Positions 5,712 through 13,343 of a DNA stretch of 15,740 bases are shown here, piece after piece. Numbering within the stretch: position 1 is the stretch's first letter; each line of letters begins with the position of its first letter. Source of the stretch: DUUI01 sp964627845 (lineage in GTDB: Bacteria; Bacillota_I; Bacilli_A; Erysipelotrichales; Erysipelotrichaceae); contig CAZVKL010000022.1 of assembly GCA_964627845.1 (NCBI GenBank), positions 1-15,740 on the forward strand, read 5' to 3'. The notes beneath the pieces were generated by a model that was not told the DNA's origin, made no database searches, and was given only the letters and a program-made list of their open reading frames with translations. The position numbers and the translations under genes were made by a program.

Positions 5712-7870
5712 TGAACAAAAGGCAATCTCTGAAATTTGGTTTCCTGCTAGGAATATTCCTATTAACATTAGTAATTTTGGTTGCTAATGTTTTTGTCGTT
5801 TCAGTCATGGGTTATCACCTGTACACTGGAACCAACATTAAACCCCAAGCAGACAGTATTCACCGCGCAACCCAAGAACTCTCATCCAGACGCGGACGAA
5901 TCTTAGACACAACCGGATCAGTGATTGCCTCAGACTCTCAAACCTATGACCTTGTTGCCATTATCGAAGCCTCACGCGTCAACCCAGATGGAACGCCTGC
6001 CTATGTCGCAGACAAAGTCAATACAGCAGAACTCGTCGCACCCATCATCGGGATGGACCCCTCTGCCATGTTAACCATCTTAGACCAAGAAGGGCTCTAT
6101 CAAGTTCAATTTGGAAACTATTCACGACGCTTATCACTCAGTCAAAAAGAACAAATCGAAGCCTTAGAACTCCCAGGCCTCATTTTCTATAATTCATACG
6201 ATCGTCAATACCCATTAGGTGTCTTCTCCTCAAACTTAGTCGGATACGCCACCTATGACCAAGATTCACTCACCTCTATCGGACACTTAGGTGTGGAACA
6301 AACCCACAACCAAGAATTAGTCGGTACCAACGGTAAACGAGTCTTCCAACAAGCCAACAACGGCTATATCATCGACGATACAACCATTCAAGAAACACCT
6401 GCCATCAACGGTCAAGATGTTTACTTAACCTTAGACCAAGGGATCCAAGAAACCTTGGAAATGGCTATCGAAACAACCAAAGATCAGTTCGAAGAATCAT
6501 CCAATTACTTTGGTTTAGTTATGGAAGTCGAAACAGGACGCATCATCGGAATGTCCCAAGATCCAAAACTAAACTTAGAAGATGACCCAGAAGAGATGGT
6601 CTTCACTAACTATAATTTCGACGCTCAACTAGAGCCAGGCTCAACCTTTAAAGCCATCACTTTCGCCGCCGCCATCGACTCAGGAAACTACGATGGTGAC
6701 CAAGAATTTGACTCATCCTTCTTCTATGTTGGAATTGACGAGAACGGAAAACCATACCGCTCATCAACCCCAACCCCTTATGGCGTGATTCAAAATGCCG
6801 GAGGAAGGGACTGGGGGAGAGTTCCATTCGACAATGCCTTTAAACATTCACTCAACGTTGGAACCGCTGAGCTCCTGTTAGACATGGGCACCGAAACATT
6901 CTACGACTACATGCTAAAGTTTGGCTTCAGTAGTCCCATCACAACCGACAGACTCACCACTAGTGCTGGAAGCATCAACTATCATTATCCGATTGAACAG
7001 CTCAATACTACTTTCGGACAAGGGGTTACCGTTAATCCATTACAAATCGCCCAAGCTTATTCAGCGATCTTAAACGATGGCGTGATGGTCAAACCACACT
7101 ATATCGACAAAATCGTCGATACTAACACCAACCAAGTCACTTATCAATCTCAAACAGAAATCGTCGGACAACCTATTAAAGCTGAAACAGCCCATCAAGT
7201 CGTTGACTTAATGAACGCCTGTGTCGAAGATGAAGATGGATTCTGTCACATCTACGACATTGAAGGAACCAAAGTCATTGGTAAAACAGGAACCTCACAA
7301 ATTGTTATCGATGGAAAATACGACCCAGACCAACACATTCACTCGGTCGTCTTAGCTCTACCATATGACGATCCTCAAGTCATGGTCTACTTTGGGTATC
7401 AAGCGGACTACTCCGCATCTCAAATTGACCAAAAAGATGGGGTCAAAAGTTTATTAAAAACCTTATCATTGGCCTACGATAATTCAGAAGTCCAACAAGA
7501 AGTCTCCCTGAACCAACTTGAAATCAGTAATGTCCCACATCTCATCAACCACAGTATTGACTACGCTCAACAAGCAGTCGCCAATACCGGATTAGAAGTG
7601 ATCAAGATCGGCTCAGGGAATCAAGTCATTAATCAATTACCAGTCTCTAACCAAAGTATCTTATCCAATCAACTCTTACTGGTATTAACCTCCCAAGATG
7701 GATGGTTAATGCCAGACATGACCAATTGGTCATTAAAAGACATCACCAACTTCTGGTCCTTAACAGGCATCGAAGTGACCACCACCGGATCAGGACGAGT
7801 CACAACCCAAAGTATTCCAACCGGTGCCGAAATCAGTTCTGAATCTAAATTAGAAGTTATCTTAAAATAG
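5711..7870 (+). CDS. Class B penicillin-binding protein with two PASTA domains (FtsI / PBP2B / PBP2X type)
   Basis: Septal D,D-transpeptidase that crosslinks peptidoglycan with a FtsW-type polymerase. Domains in order over 719 residues: short cytoplasmic tail and one membrane anchor (about 8-36); dimerisation/pedestal region opening with RRGRILDTTG (60-69); transpeptidase domain (about 265-590) with the three catalytic motifs S311-T-F-K314, S380-L-N382 and K525-T-G527; then two degenerate PASTA repeats (about 605-662 and 664-719), the second opening WLMPDMTNWSLKDI. Two C-terminal PASTA repeats match B. subtilis PbpB and S. pneumoniae PBP2X rather than SpoVD, which has one. The position between ftsL and mraY agrees. 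It starts one base inside the ftsL stop with little SD, so it is probably translated by coupling. Confidence 0.93.
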   Translation: MNKRQSLKFGFLLGIFLLTLVILVANVFVVSVMGYHLYTGTNIKPQADSIHRATQELSSRRGRILDTTGSVIASDSQTYDLVAIIEASRVNPDGTPAYVADKVNTAELVAPIIGMDPSAMLTILDQEGLYQVQFGNYSRRLSLSQKEQIEALELPGLIFYNSYDRQYPLGVFSSNLVGYATYDQDSLTSIGHLGVEQTHNQELVGTNGKRVFQQANNGYIIDDTTIQETPAINGQDVYLTLDQGIQETLEMAIETTKDQFEESSNYFGLVMEVETGRIIGMSQDPKLNLEDDPEEMVFTNYNFDAQLEPGSTFKAITFAAAIDSGNYDGDQEFDSSFFYVGIDENGKPYRSSTPTPYGVIQNAGGRDWGRVPFDNAFKHSLNVGTAELLLDMGTETFYDYMLKFGFSSPITTDRLTTSAGSINYHYPIEQLNTTFGQGVTVNPLQIAQAYSAILNDGVMVKPHYIDKIVDTNTNQVTYQSQTEIVGQPIKAETAHQVVDLMNACVEDEDGFCHIYDIEGTKVIGKTGTSQIVIDGKYDPDQHIHSVVLALPYDDPQVMVYFGYQADYSASQIDQKDGVKSLLKTLSLAYDNSEVQQEVSLNQLEISNVPHLINHSIDYAQQAVANTGLEVIKIGSGNQVINQLPVSNQSILSNQLLLVLTSQDGWLMPDMTNWSLKDITNFWSLTGIEVTTTGSGRVTTQSIPTGAEISSESKLEVILK

Positions 7871-7879
7871 GAGCACAAC

Positions 7880-8842
7880 ATGGACAACCTTCAACTCATC
7901 GGTAGTGGACTCACTGCCCTCATCCTGACACTCATCGCCTATAAAATGCTTTTACCACGCTTTAGAGCCTTAAGCTTAAATCAAAGTGTCAGTGAATACT
8001 CACTAAAGGAGTTTCAAGACAAACCCATCACACCAACTTTAGGGGGTGTCGTCTTTGTCCTTATAGCCATCGTTGTCTCAATGATCTTTAATCTTAACGC
8101 TTTAAACGATTTCAGTTATTGGTTAGTTGTCTTAGCCTTCTTCGGCTATGCCATCATCGGTTTTATCGACGACATTAAAATTATAAAAGAAGGAAAAAAC
8201 CAAGGGTTAAAAAGTCTTCATAAGCTCTTGTTACAAATTGTTTTAGCCATCGTATTTTATTTGATCTATCGAAATCACGCCGATCCAAGCATTCAACTGC
8301 CATTCATGAATAACCCAATTAACCTAGGCATCTTCTACGGTTTATTAGTTTTATTTATGTTTGTCGGAACATCCAATGCCGTCAACCTCACCGATGGCAT
8401 GGACGGACTCAGTGCAGGCACTTCCATTATCGCCCTAGTCCCTTTTATCATCTTTGCCCTCAAAGCAAACCAACATCCATTAGCTATCTTTCTTAGCTCA
8501 TTATTAGGTGCATTAATAGGCTATCTTGCCTACAATAAAAAACCCGCTCAAATCATGATGGGGGACGTCGGCTCACTCTCCTTAGGAGGTATGTTTGCGG
8601 CAAGCGCAATGGTTTTAAAAATTGAACTACTATTAATTATTATCGGGATCGTTTTTGTATTAGAAACGCTCTCAGTCATTATTCAAATAAGCTCCGTTAA
8701 ATTATTCAAACGGAAAGTATTCCCATTTACTCCCATTCATTACAGTTTTACGATTAAGGGTGTCTCAGAAGAAAATACCGTCCTTATCTTTTATGTGATC
8801 GGTCTTCTAGGAGCCATACTCGCCCTGTTAATAGGGGGTTAA
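7880..8842 (+). CDS. mraY: Phospho-MurNAc-pentapeptide transferase MraY
   Basis: Integral membrane enzyme that joins phospho-MurNAc-pentapeptide to undecaprenyl phosphate to make lipid I. The 320 residues form about ten hydrophobic helices. Family marks: KPITPTLGG (48-56), canonically G-T-P-T-M-G-G; GFIDDIK (94-100) with the D97-D98 pair; NLTDGMDGL (169-177); GDVGSL (228-233), canonically G-D-T-G-S-L with the catalytic Asp (D229). The usual cytoplasmic HHH motif (P-L-H-H-H-F) reads PIHYSF (285-290), so two of three His are missing. NLTDGMDGL and dcw position point to MraY rather than a WecA/TagO-type GlcNAc-1-P transferase, but the divergence leaves that a minor alternative. SD AGGAG overlaps the stop of the PBP gene; murD begins one base after its stop. 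Confidence 0.9.
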   Translation: MDNLQLIGSGLTALILTLIAYKMLLPRFRALSLNQSVSEYSLKEFQDKPITPTLGGVVFVLIAIVVSMIFNLNALNDFSYWLVVLAFFGYAIIGFIDDIKIIKEGKNQGLKSLHKLLLQIVLAIVFYLIYRNHADPSIQLPFMNNPINLGIFYGLLVLFMFVGTSNAVNLTDGMDGLSAGTSIIALVPFIIFALKANQHPLAIFLSSLLGALIGYLAYNKKPAQIMMGDVGSLSLGGMFAASAMVLKIELLLIIIGIVFVLETLSVIIQISSVKLFKRKVFPFTPIHYSFTIKGVSEENTVLIFYVIGLLGAILALLIGG

Positions 8843-8843
8843 T

Positions 8844-10139
8844 ATGAAACTTAACCTCATTCTTGGCGCAGGCATCTCAGGAATCTCCATCGCAAAAATG
8901 TTACTCGAAAAAGGGGAGGCAGTATTAATCGCGGATGATAACCTACAAAACACACCCAAAGAGTTATTAGGTTATCAACAGTGCATTGTTTACAAACGAG
9001 GACTTCACCTAGACTTAGCACAGCTAAAGTATGATAAAGTCATCAAAAGTCCAGGCTTACCCAATACCCATCCTTTAGTAGAAGCCTTACAACAAAATTA
9101 TTTTATGTACTCTGACATTGAGATAGGCTATCAGTATTCTGTTGGGAACACTTTTATTGGTATTACCGGTTCAAACGGAAAAACCACCGTCACCACTTTA
9201 GTGAAACATCTTTGTCAAGATCAAGTCGTTGTTGGGGGTAATATCGGGTTCCCAATAGGGGATGTTATTCTCAATCACGCCAACACAACCATTGTCTTAG
9301 AACTAAGTTCCTTCCAATGTGAGGGCATCAAAACGTTTAAACCATCGATTGCGGCGATACTCAATCTATCCCCCGATCATTTAGATCGTTATCCCTCAGT
9401 TGAACATTATTATCAAGCAAAACTTAATCTTCTAAAAAACATGGGTCAAGAGGATGTCTTGATCCGCAATCAAGATGATATTAAACTCATGAAGATGACT
9501 AAGGAGTCTAATTTAAACATCATTGATTTTTCATTAGCCCATAATCCTGATTTGCACTTGAAAGGGCCAATGGTTTTTTATAAAGAAACATATCTCTTTG
9601 ACTCAAGAAGTTTAAAGATGGTAGGAAGACACAATCTAGCCAATGCCATGGTCGCAGCCATGATCGCCCATCTTGTTGGTATTGACTTAGAATTGATCCA
9701 ACAACGCTTAGCAGAGTTTAAAGGGGTTGAACATCGAATTGAGTTTGTCGATGAAATCAACGGTATTAAATACTACAATGACTCAAAAGCAACCAACCCT
9801 GAAGCAACCCAAGTGGCCTTAGAATCTTTTTCGAACAATATTCATTTATTAGTTGGCGGATATGATAAGAAGACCTCTTTTGATCAGTTAAAGATGTACC
9901 AAGATAAACTCAAGTCAGTTCAAACCTTTGGTCAAACGGGTAAGACTTTATCAAACTTGTTTTCCAATGCCACTCAACATGAGACACTCACCCAAGCTCT
10001 CTTTGAAGCCATTAAACAAGCCCAACATGGTGATATTATCTTGTTATCACCCGCTTGTGCCAGTTATGATCAATTCAAAGATTACCAACATAGAGGCCAA
10101 CATTTTAAACAATTAGTCCATGGATTAGGAAATGTCTAA
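8844..10139 (+). CDS. murD: UDP-N-acetylmuramoyl-L-alanine--D-glutamate ligase MurD
   Basis: Cytoplasmic ATP-dependent ligase that adds D-Glu to UDP-MurNAc-L-Ala. Three Mur-ligase domains: an N-terminal nucleotide fold starting LILGAGISGISIAKMLL (5-21); a central ATPase domain with the P-loop GITGSNGKTT (106-115), NLSPDHLDR (174-182) and the Lys expected to be carbamylated, K193 in QAKLNLL; and a C-terminal domain with GRHNLANAM (261-269), EHRIE (296-300), YNDSKATNP (311-319) and LLSPACASYDQF (400-411). The last motif and the G-A-G-x-S-G start separate MurD from MurC, MurE and MurF. 431 residues is slightly short of the usual ~450 but no motif is missing. It follows mraY by one base with the SD AGGGGG in the mraY 3' end, and is the last gene of the cluster. 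Confidence 0.95.
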   Translation: MKLNLILGAGISGISIAKMLLEKGEAVLIADDNLQNTPKELLGYQQCIVYKRGLHLDLAQLKYDKVIKSPGLPNTHPLVEALQQNYFMYSDIEIGYQYSVGNTFIGITGSNGKTTVTTLVKHLCQDQVVVGGNIGFPIGDVILNHANTTIVLELSSFQCEGIKTFKPSIAAILNLSPDHLDRYPSVEHYYQAKLNLLKNMGQEDVLIRNQDDIKLMKMTKESNLNIIDFSLAHNPDLHLKGPMVFYKETYLFDSRSLKMVGRHNLANAMVAAMIAHLVGIDLELIQQRLAEFKGVEHRIEFVDEINGIKYYNDSKATNPEATQVALESFSNNIHLLVGGYDKKTSFDQLKMYQDKLKSVQTFGQTGKTLSNLFSNATQHETLTQALFEAIKQAQHGDIILLSPACASYDQFKDYQHRGQHFKQLVHGLGNV

Positions 10140-10143
10140 TTAA

Positions 10144-10162
10144 TTGTAAATAATTGTTACAA
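10144..10162. repeat. Small inverted repeat after murD
   Basis: TTGTAA (10144-10149) and TTACAA (10157-10162) are exact reverse complements. The same stretch contains the near-direct repeat TAATTGT at 10141-10147 and 10151-10157. There is no T-run, so it is not itself a terminator. A protein site for the HTH gene that follows is possible but unsupported. Confidence 0.3.
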
Positions 10163-10187
10163 ATACATTCCATTTTATGCAACGTTG

Positions 10188-10211
10188 AAAGCTACAATCT
10201 GTGGCTTTTTT
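10188..10211 (+). terminator. Rho-independent terminator of the mra-murD operon
   Basis: AAAGCTAC (10188-10195) pairs with GTGGCTTT (10201-10208) with one G-T pair around the loop AATCT, and the stem leads into six Ts (10206-10211). It follows the murD stop by about 50 bases and closes the cluster. Confidence 0.75.
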
Positions 10212-10244
10212 CATACATAATTATTAAATGGAAGGGGAGTTTTT

Positions 10245-10868
10245 GTGACATTTGATAAGGTTCTAAAAACGTGTTTACAATTAACACACACAAAATTAAA
10301 TGTGCTCTCAAAAGCAGTTGGTTATGATCCATCGTACTTGAGTCGTTTTTCAAATGGTCTACTCTTACCAAATCCCAGACAAGCTAAAAGCCTGTGTTTA
10401 AGCTTAGCACAAGCCTTCTCAAAGATTATTCTCCAACAAGACCTTTTGGATGAAGTTGAAAAAGAGTTAAAATTAAACGATGTAACCCCAGAAACATTAC
10501 AACAAGCACTTGAAACGCTCTTTATTAACAGTTATAAAGCATCCGCTTTAGAGAAATCACGAAGTATTAAAATCAACAAAGAATCAGAATTAGTCGATAG
10601 TGTTAGTTTTATTCTTGAATTAAAGGACATGATCAAAGAAGTCCAACCTGAGAAACTGATTTATCAGTGTCCTTCTGAATTAATCGACAAGTTAAACTTT
10701 CAAAAGATTCATCAAGTGATTGAATCATTCCATCAATTTATTTATATTCCGGATATTTGTGTCTATTTTATTCAGTATTTTGATGAACACCAAAAATTAA
10801 TTGTCGCTCGATTAAGTCAAACACAACAACTTCGTGAAATTGAGTATATGCTTAACATAGAGGTTTAA
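10245..10868 (+). CDS. HTH-domain protein of unknown function
   Basis: 207 residues, not recognised as a named family. Residues about 17-40 (KLNVLSKAVGYDPSYLSRFSNG) read as a phage-repressor-like helix-turn-helix: L-S-K-A-V-G-Y-D-P-S-Y-L-S-R-F, with S-Y-L-S-R typical of the recognition helix. The rest is mostly helical without metal-binding or catalytic motifs and with no signal peptide or membrane segment; the last 70 residues are rich in aromatic and aliphatic residues (FHQFIYIPDICVYFIQYF), suggesting a buried sensor or dimer domain. I chose the GTG at 10245 because of the strong SD GGAAGGGGAG (10230-10239). It sits alone between the murD terminator and the promoter of the next gene, with no clear promoter of its own. 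A DNA-binding regulator is likely; the target is unknown. Confidence 0.6.
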   Translation: MTFDKVLKTCLQLTHTKLNVLSKAVGYDPSYLSRFSNGLLLPNPRQAKSLCLSLAQAFSKIILQQDLLDEVEKELKLNDVTPETLQQALETLFINSYKASALEKSRSIKINKESELVDSVSFILELKDMIKEVQPEKLIYQCPSELIDKLNFQKIHQVIESFHQFIYIPDICVYFIQYFDEHQKLIVARLSQTQQLREIEYMLNIEV

Positions 10869-10892
10869 ACAATTTTGTGATTATGATACAAT
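10864..10892 (+). promoter_or_regulatory. Promoter of the 82-codon gene and recJ
   Basis: TTTAAA (10864-10869, 4 of 6 matches to a -35) and the extended -10 TGATACAAT (TACAAT at 10887-10892) are separated by 17 bases. The predicted start is near 10899, within the hairpin that follows, so transcripts from here would not form that hairpin. It overlaps the stop codon of the HTH gene. Confidence 0.5.
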
Positions 10893-10894
10893 GG

Positions 10895-10918
10895 CTCTCG
10901 AAAGAGAGTTTTTATTTT
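10895..10918 (+). terminator. Weak terminator-like hairpin with GAAA tetraloop
   Basis: CTCTC (10895-10899) pairs with GAGAG (10904-10908) around a GAAA (GNRA) loop, followed by TTTTTATTTT. The stem is short, so termination of the HTH transcript may be partial. The 3' arm GAAAGAGAG also provides the only SD-like sequence, at long spacing, for the ATG at 10919. Confidence 0.45.
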
Positions 10919-11167
10919 ATGTCTTCTACCGACCCACAAATTCAATTAGCCTTAGTCTTAAGACAGCGTCAATTTGAAAGTGAAACTAATTTAAAATGTT
11001 CACTGGAATTAATGAATGAAGCCTTAGACATACTGGGCTATCATCAAAATAAACCAAGTAATTTATCGAGTGCCATTGATATGATTTTTTCCATCAGCAA
11101 TCAACAATTAATGGATGCGTTTAAACAAATCGAACCAGCTCCATTAATAAGCGCTTACGCACGATGA
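10919..11167 (+). CDS. Small protein of unknown function coupled to recJ
   Basis: 82 residues, not recognised. ATG 10919 is chosen over the in-frame GTG 10877 and ATG 10883 because those lie within or before the predicted promoter -10 and lack an SD. The product looks helical and soluble, with no membrane segment, no Cys pair and no known motif; it contains one mildly amphipathic stretch (about residues 8-35) and a second (about 48-70). The TGA overlaps the recJ ATG by four bases (ATGA), so it is cotranslated with recJ and may act with it. Reality of the gene is supported by this junction and an open frame; the long gap between SD-like bases and the ATG is the main weakness. Confidence 0.55.
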   Translation: MSSTDPQIQLALVLRQRQFESETNLKCSLELMNEALDILGYHQNKPSNLSSAIDMIFSISNQQLMDAFKQIEPAPLISAYAR

Positions 11168-12750
11168 AAATTAATAAACACCATCCCCAATTTAAAGCGT
11201 TCTTAAACCATTATCCACCTTTGGTCAATGGTTTTTTATCAACATTAATCAGTTCAAAAGAAGAATTACAAGCCATAATAGACCCCCCAAGAATCATTAG
11301 TCAGGATGACTGTCTTGACCAATTCCATCAAATTATTAGGTCGCATCAACGATTGTTGATCTGTGGTGATTTTGACGCCGATGGCATCTTATCCACCACG
11401 ATGTTATTTCGCCTGTTTAAATCAATCAACAAAGAAGTCGGTTACTATATTCCCAATCGTCTGACAGAAGGGTATGGGACATCGTTAAAAACAGTGATGG
11501 CTGCACATCAAAAAGGCTATGACTGCATCATTATGGTCGATAACGGAGTCGTCAATGGTGAGGCTCATCACTATTGTCACGAACATGATTTAACCTTAGT
11601 CGTGATTGATCATCACCAAATTCCACAGCCCGTCCTGTGTGATTGTTTAATCCATCCTGATGTGATGGACGATTACTATCAATCTCTTTGTTCCTGTGGC
11701 TTAGTGTATACGTTTGCTCAAAAGTTTGATCTAAACGATGAACTCAACACCATCTTTGCTGGGATTGGCACCATTGGGGATATGATGCCCCTAAGAAAAC
11801 AAAATCGCTATATTACCACTCAAGCATTGCAACGCTTAAATACAAATCGAGTCCCAGTGATTGATAAACTGCTTAAGAAACCCGTCGATTATTGGGATGC
11901 TCAAACAATCGCCTTTCAGATTGTGCCTGTCTTTAACGCCTTAGGACGACTAGCGGATTTAGGCAATGTCAACACCATTGTTCAATACCTTAGTAGTCAT
12001 AATCCTGTCGTCATTGAACAATTTTCGAGTGATCTCAAACAGATAAACCAACAACGAAAGAATCTCTCAGCCGCTCAAGGACAAATGGCTTTAAGACTAG
12101 CCAATGAGGATGAGCTCTTTCAAATTATTCATAACCCACAATTTCATCCTGGAATTGTAGGAATTATTGCCGGCCAATTATCCAATAGCTTGGATAAACC
12201 AACCATGATTCTGAGTGGAGAAGGCTTATTAAAGGGTTCCGTGCGCTCAAATCAGTTGGATGTGTATCAATTCTTAAGTCAGTTTAAAGAGGACTATTTT
12301 GAAAGCTTTGGAGGTCACGCCTCTGCCTGTGCACTCTCAATCAAACAGGATAAATACCCTCAATTTAAACTAGAGGTCAATAAACGGATTCAATCAGTCC
12401 AATTAAGTCAACCGTCCATGGATGTCTTAGAATTTGATCCCATCCATCTAAGAAAAGAAGCGTTTGAGATTCTTAAGGATTTTGAACCCTTTGGTCAAGG
12501 CTTTAAACCCATGGACTTGATGATTGAAGCACGCGTGGTTGATGTACGACGACTTGGCCAAGCAGGCTACTTATTAACCATCTTACCGGTGGGCGATATT
12601 AAGGAAATCCTATACTTCAAACAAGATTTAGCGATTGAAAATACCTCATTTGTCCTAAAAGCCATTGGCTCCCTACAGCTCAACTATCGACAAGAACTAA
12701 GTTTCATCGCCAAGTATTTAATGGTTGACGACCAGACAGATATGGTATAA
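11164..12750 (+). CDS. recJ: Single-stranded-DNA 5'-3' exonuclease RecJ (DHH/DHHA1 family)
   Basis: Degrades single-stranded DNA 5' to 3' in RecF-pathway recombination and repair. DHH-domain metal motifs: CGDFDADG (67-74), MVDNG (124-128), VIDHHQIP (148-155), HPD (164-166), IGDMMPL (204-210); then FNALGRL (257-263), HPGIVGIIAGQL (328-339), KGSVRS (357-362) and the DHHA1 GGH motif in SFGGHASAC (381-389). Residues about 430-520 correspond to the OB-fold domain. At 528 residues it is near E. coli RecJ (577) but lacks the extra C-terminal domain of B. subtilis-type RecJ (about 780). The order recJ-apt-rel is the usual Firmicutes one and rules out a nano-RNase. Starts within the stop of the small upstream gene. 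Confidence 0.93.
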   Translation: MKINKHHPQFKAFLNHYPPLVNGFLSTLISSKEELQAIIDPPRIISQDDCLDQFHQIIRSHQRLLICGDFDADGILSTTMLFRLFKSINKEVGYYIPNRLTEGYGTSLKTVMAAHQKGYDCIIMVDNGVVNGEAHHYCHEHDLTLVVIDHHQIPQPVLCDCLIHPDVMDDYYQSLCSCGLVYTFAQKFDLNDELNTIFAGIGTIGDMMPLRKQNRYITTQALQRLNTNRVPVIDKLLKKPVDYWDAQTIAFQIVPVFNALGRLADLGNVNTIVQYLSSHNPVVIEQFSSDLKQINQQRKNLSAAQGQMALRLANEDELFQIIHNPQFHPGIVGIIAGQLSNSLDKPTMILSGEGLLKGSVRSNQLDVYQFLSQFKEDYFESFGGHASACALSIKQDKYPQFKLEVNKRIQSVQLSQPSMDVLEFDPIHLRKEAFEILKDFEPFGQGFKPMDLMIEARVVDVRRLGQAGYLLTILPVGDIKEILYFKQDLAIENTSFVLKAIGSLQLNYRQELSFIAKYLMVDDQTDMV

Positions 12751-12751
12751 T
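12725..12751 (+). promoter_or_regulatory. Promoter of apt
   Basis: TTGACG (12725-12730) and TATAAT (12746-12751) are spaced by 15 bases, and TGG directly precedes the -10, making an extended -10 element that compensates for the short spacer. The -10 overlaps the recJ stop codon. Predicted start near 12758; the leader holds the SD AAAGGAGA. Confidence 0.7.
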
Positions 12752-12780
12752 TAAAAACGTACTTACAAAGGAGAAAACAC

Positions 12781-13308
12781 ATGAATTTAAAGGACTATAT
12801 TGCGACAATACCAAATTACCCAATTGAGGGTGTTAATTTTAGAGACATCACTCCATTAATGGGCGATGGCGAAGCATTTCATTTTGCTTGTCAACAAATG
12901 ACTGATTTTGCGAGTAAGATGGATGCTGAAGTGGTTATTGGGCCAGAATCTCGTGGGTTTATCTTTGGTTGTCCAGTAGCAAATAGTCTCAACATAGGTT
13001 TTGTTCCGGTTCGAAAACCAGGTAAATTACCGCGTGAGACGGTATCATTTACCTATGACCTAGAATATGGTAGTAACGAACTTCATATTCATGCCGACGC
13101 AATTAAACCTGGACAACGTTGTATTATTATCGATGATTTATTGGCAACAGGAGGGACCGTCGAGGCAACCATCAAACTGATTGAAGAAATTGGTGGAATC
13201 GTCGTTGGTTGTATTTTCTTAATTGAACTAGAAGAATTAAATGGACGAAAAAATTTAGGAGATTACGAGGTTTTGTCCCTCATGAGTTTTACCGAAGACG
13301 AGGCCTAA
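12781..13308 (+). CDS. apt: Adenine phosphoribosyltransferase
   Basis: Salvages adenine with phosphoribosyl pyrophosphate to make AMP in the cytosol. 175 residues, the normal size. Motifs: PIEGVNFRDITPL (14-26), the family N-terminal signature; GPESRGF (54-60); RKPGKLP (78-84), the flexible loop over the active site; YDLEYGSNELHIHADAI (92-108); and the PRPP-binding loop IIIDDLLATGGT (115-126) with its D-D and A-T-G-G-T. The ATG follows AAAGGAGA at ideal spacing. It has its own extended -10 promoter in the recJ 3' end and a terminator folded over its stop codon, so it may be made as a short transcript independent of its neighbours. Confidence 0.96.
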   Translation: MNLKDYIATIPNYPIEGVNFRDITPLMGDGEAFHFACQQMTDFASKMDAEVVIGPESRGFIFGCPVANSLNIGFVPVRKPGKLPRETVSFTYDLEYGSNELHIHADAIKPGQRCIIIDDLLATGGTVEATIKLIEEIGGIVVGCIFLIELEELNGRKNLGDYEVLSLMSFTEDEA

Positions 13309-13321
13309 GCTTCGTTTTTTT
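13298..13321 (+). terminator. Terminator wrapped around the apt stop codon
   Basis: ACGAGGC (13298-13304) pairs with GCTTCGT (13309-13315), with one G-T pair, around the loop CTAA (13305-13308), and can be extended outward by A-U/G-U pairs; seven Ts follow (13315-13321). The loop contains the apt TAA, so terminating ribosomes would cover the hairpin as it forms, and translation of apt may therefore influence read-through into rel. Confidence 0.75.
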
Positions 13322-13343
13322 CTAATCAGAAAGGGGAAAGGAT

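Noticed and set aside
9928..10116. Alternate-frame ORF on the + strand inside the murD 3' end
   Set aside because: Overlaps the conserved MurD C-terminal motifs, has no SD and gives no recognisable protein.
10877..10918. Longer N-terminus (GTG 10877 or ATG 10883) for the 82-residue protein
   Set aside because: Both starts overlap the predicted promoter -10 region and lack an SD; translation from 10919 fits the predicted RNA start better.
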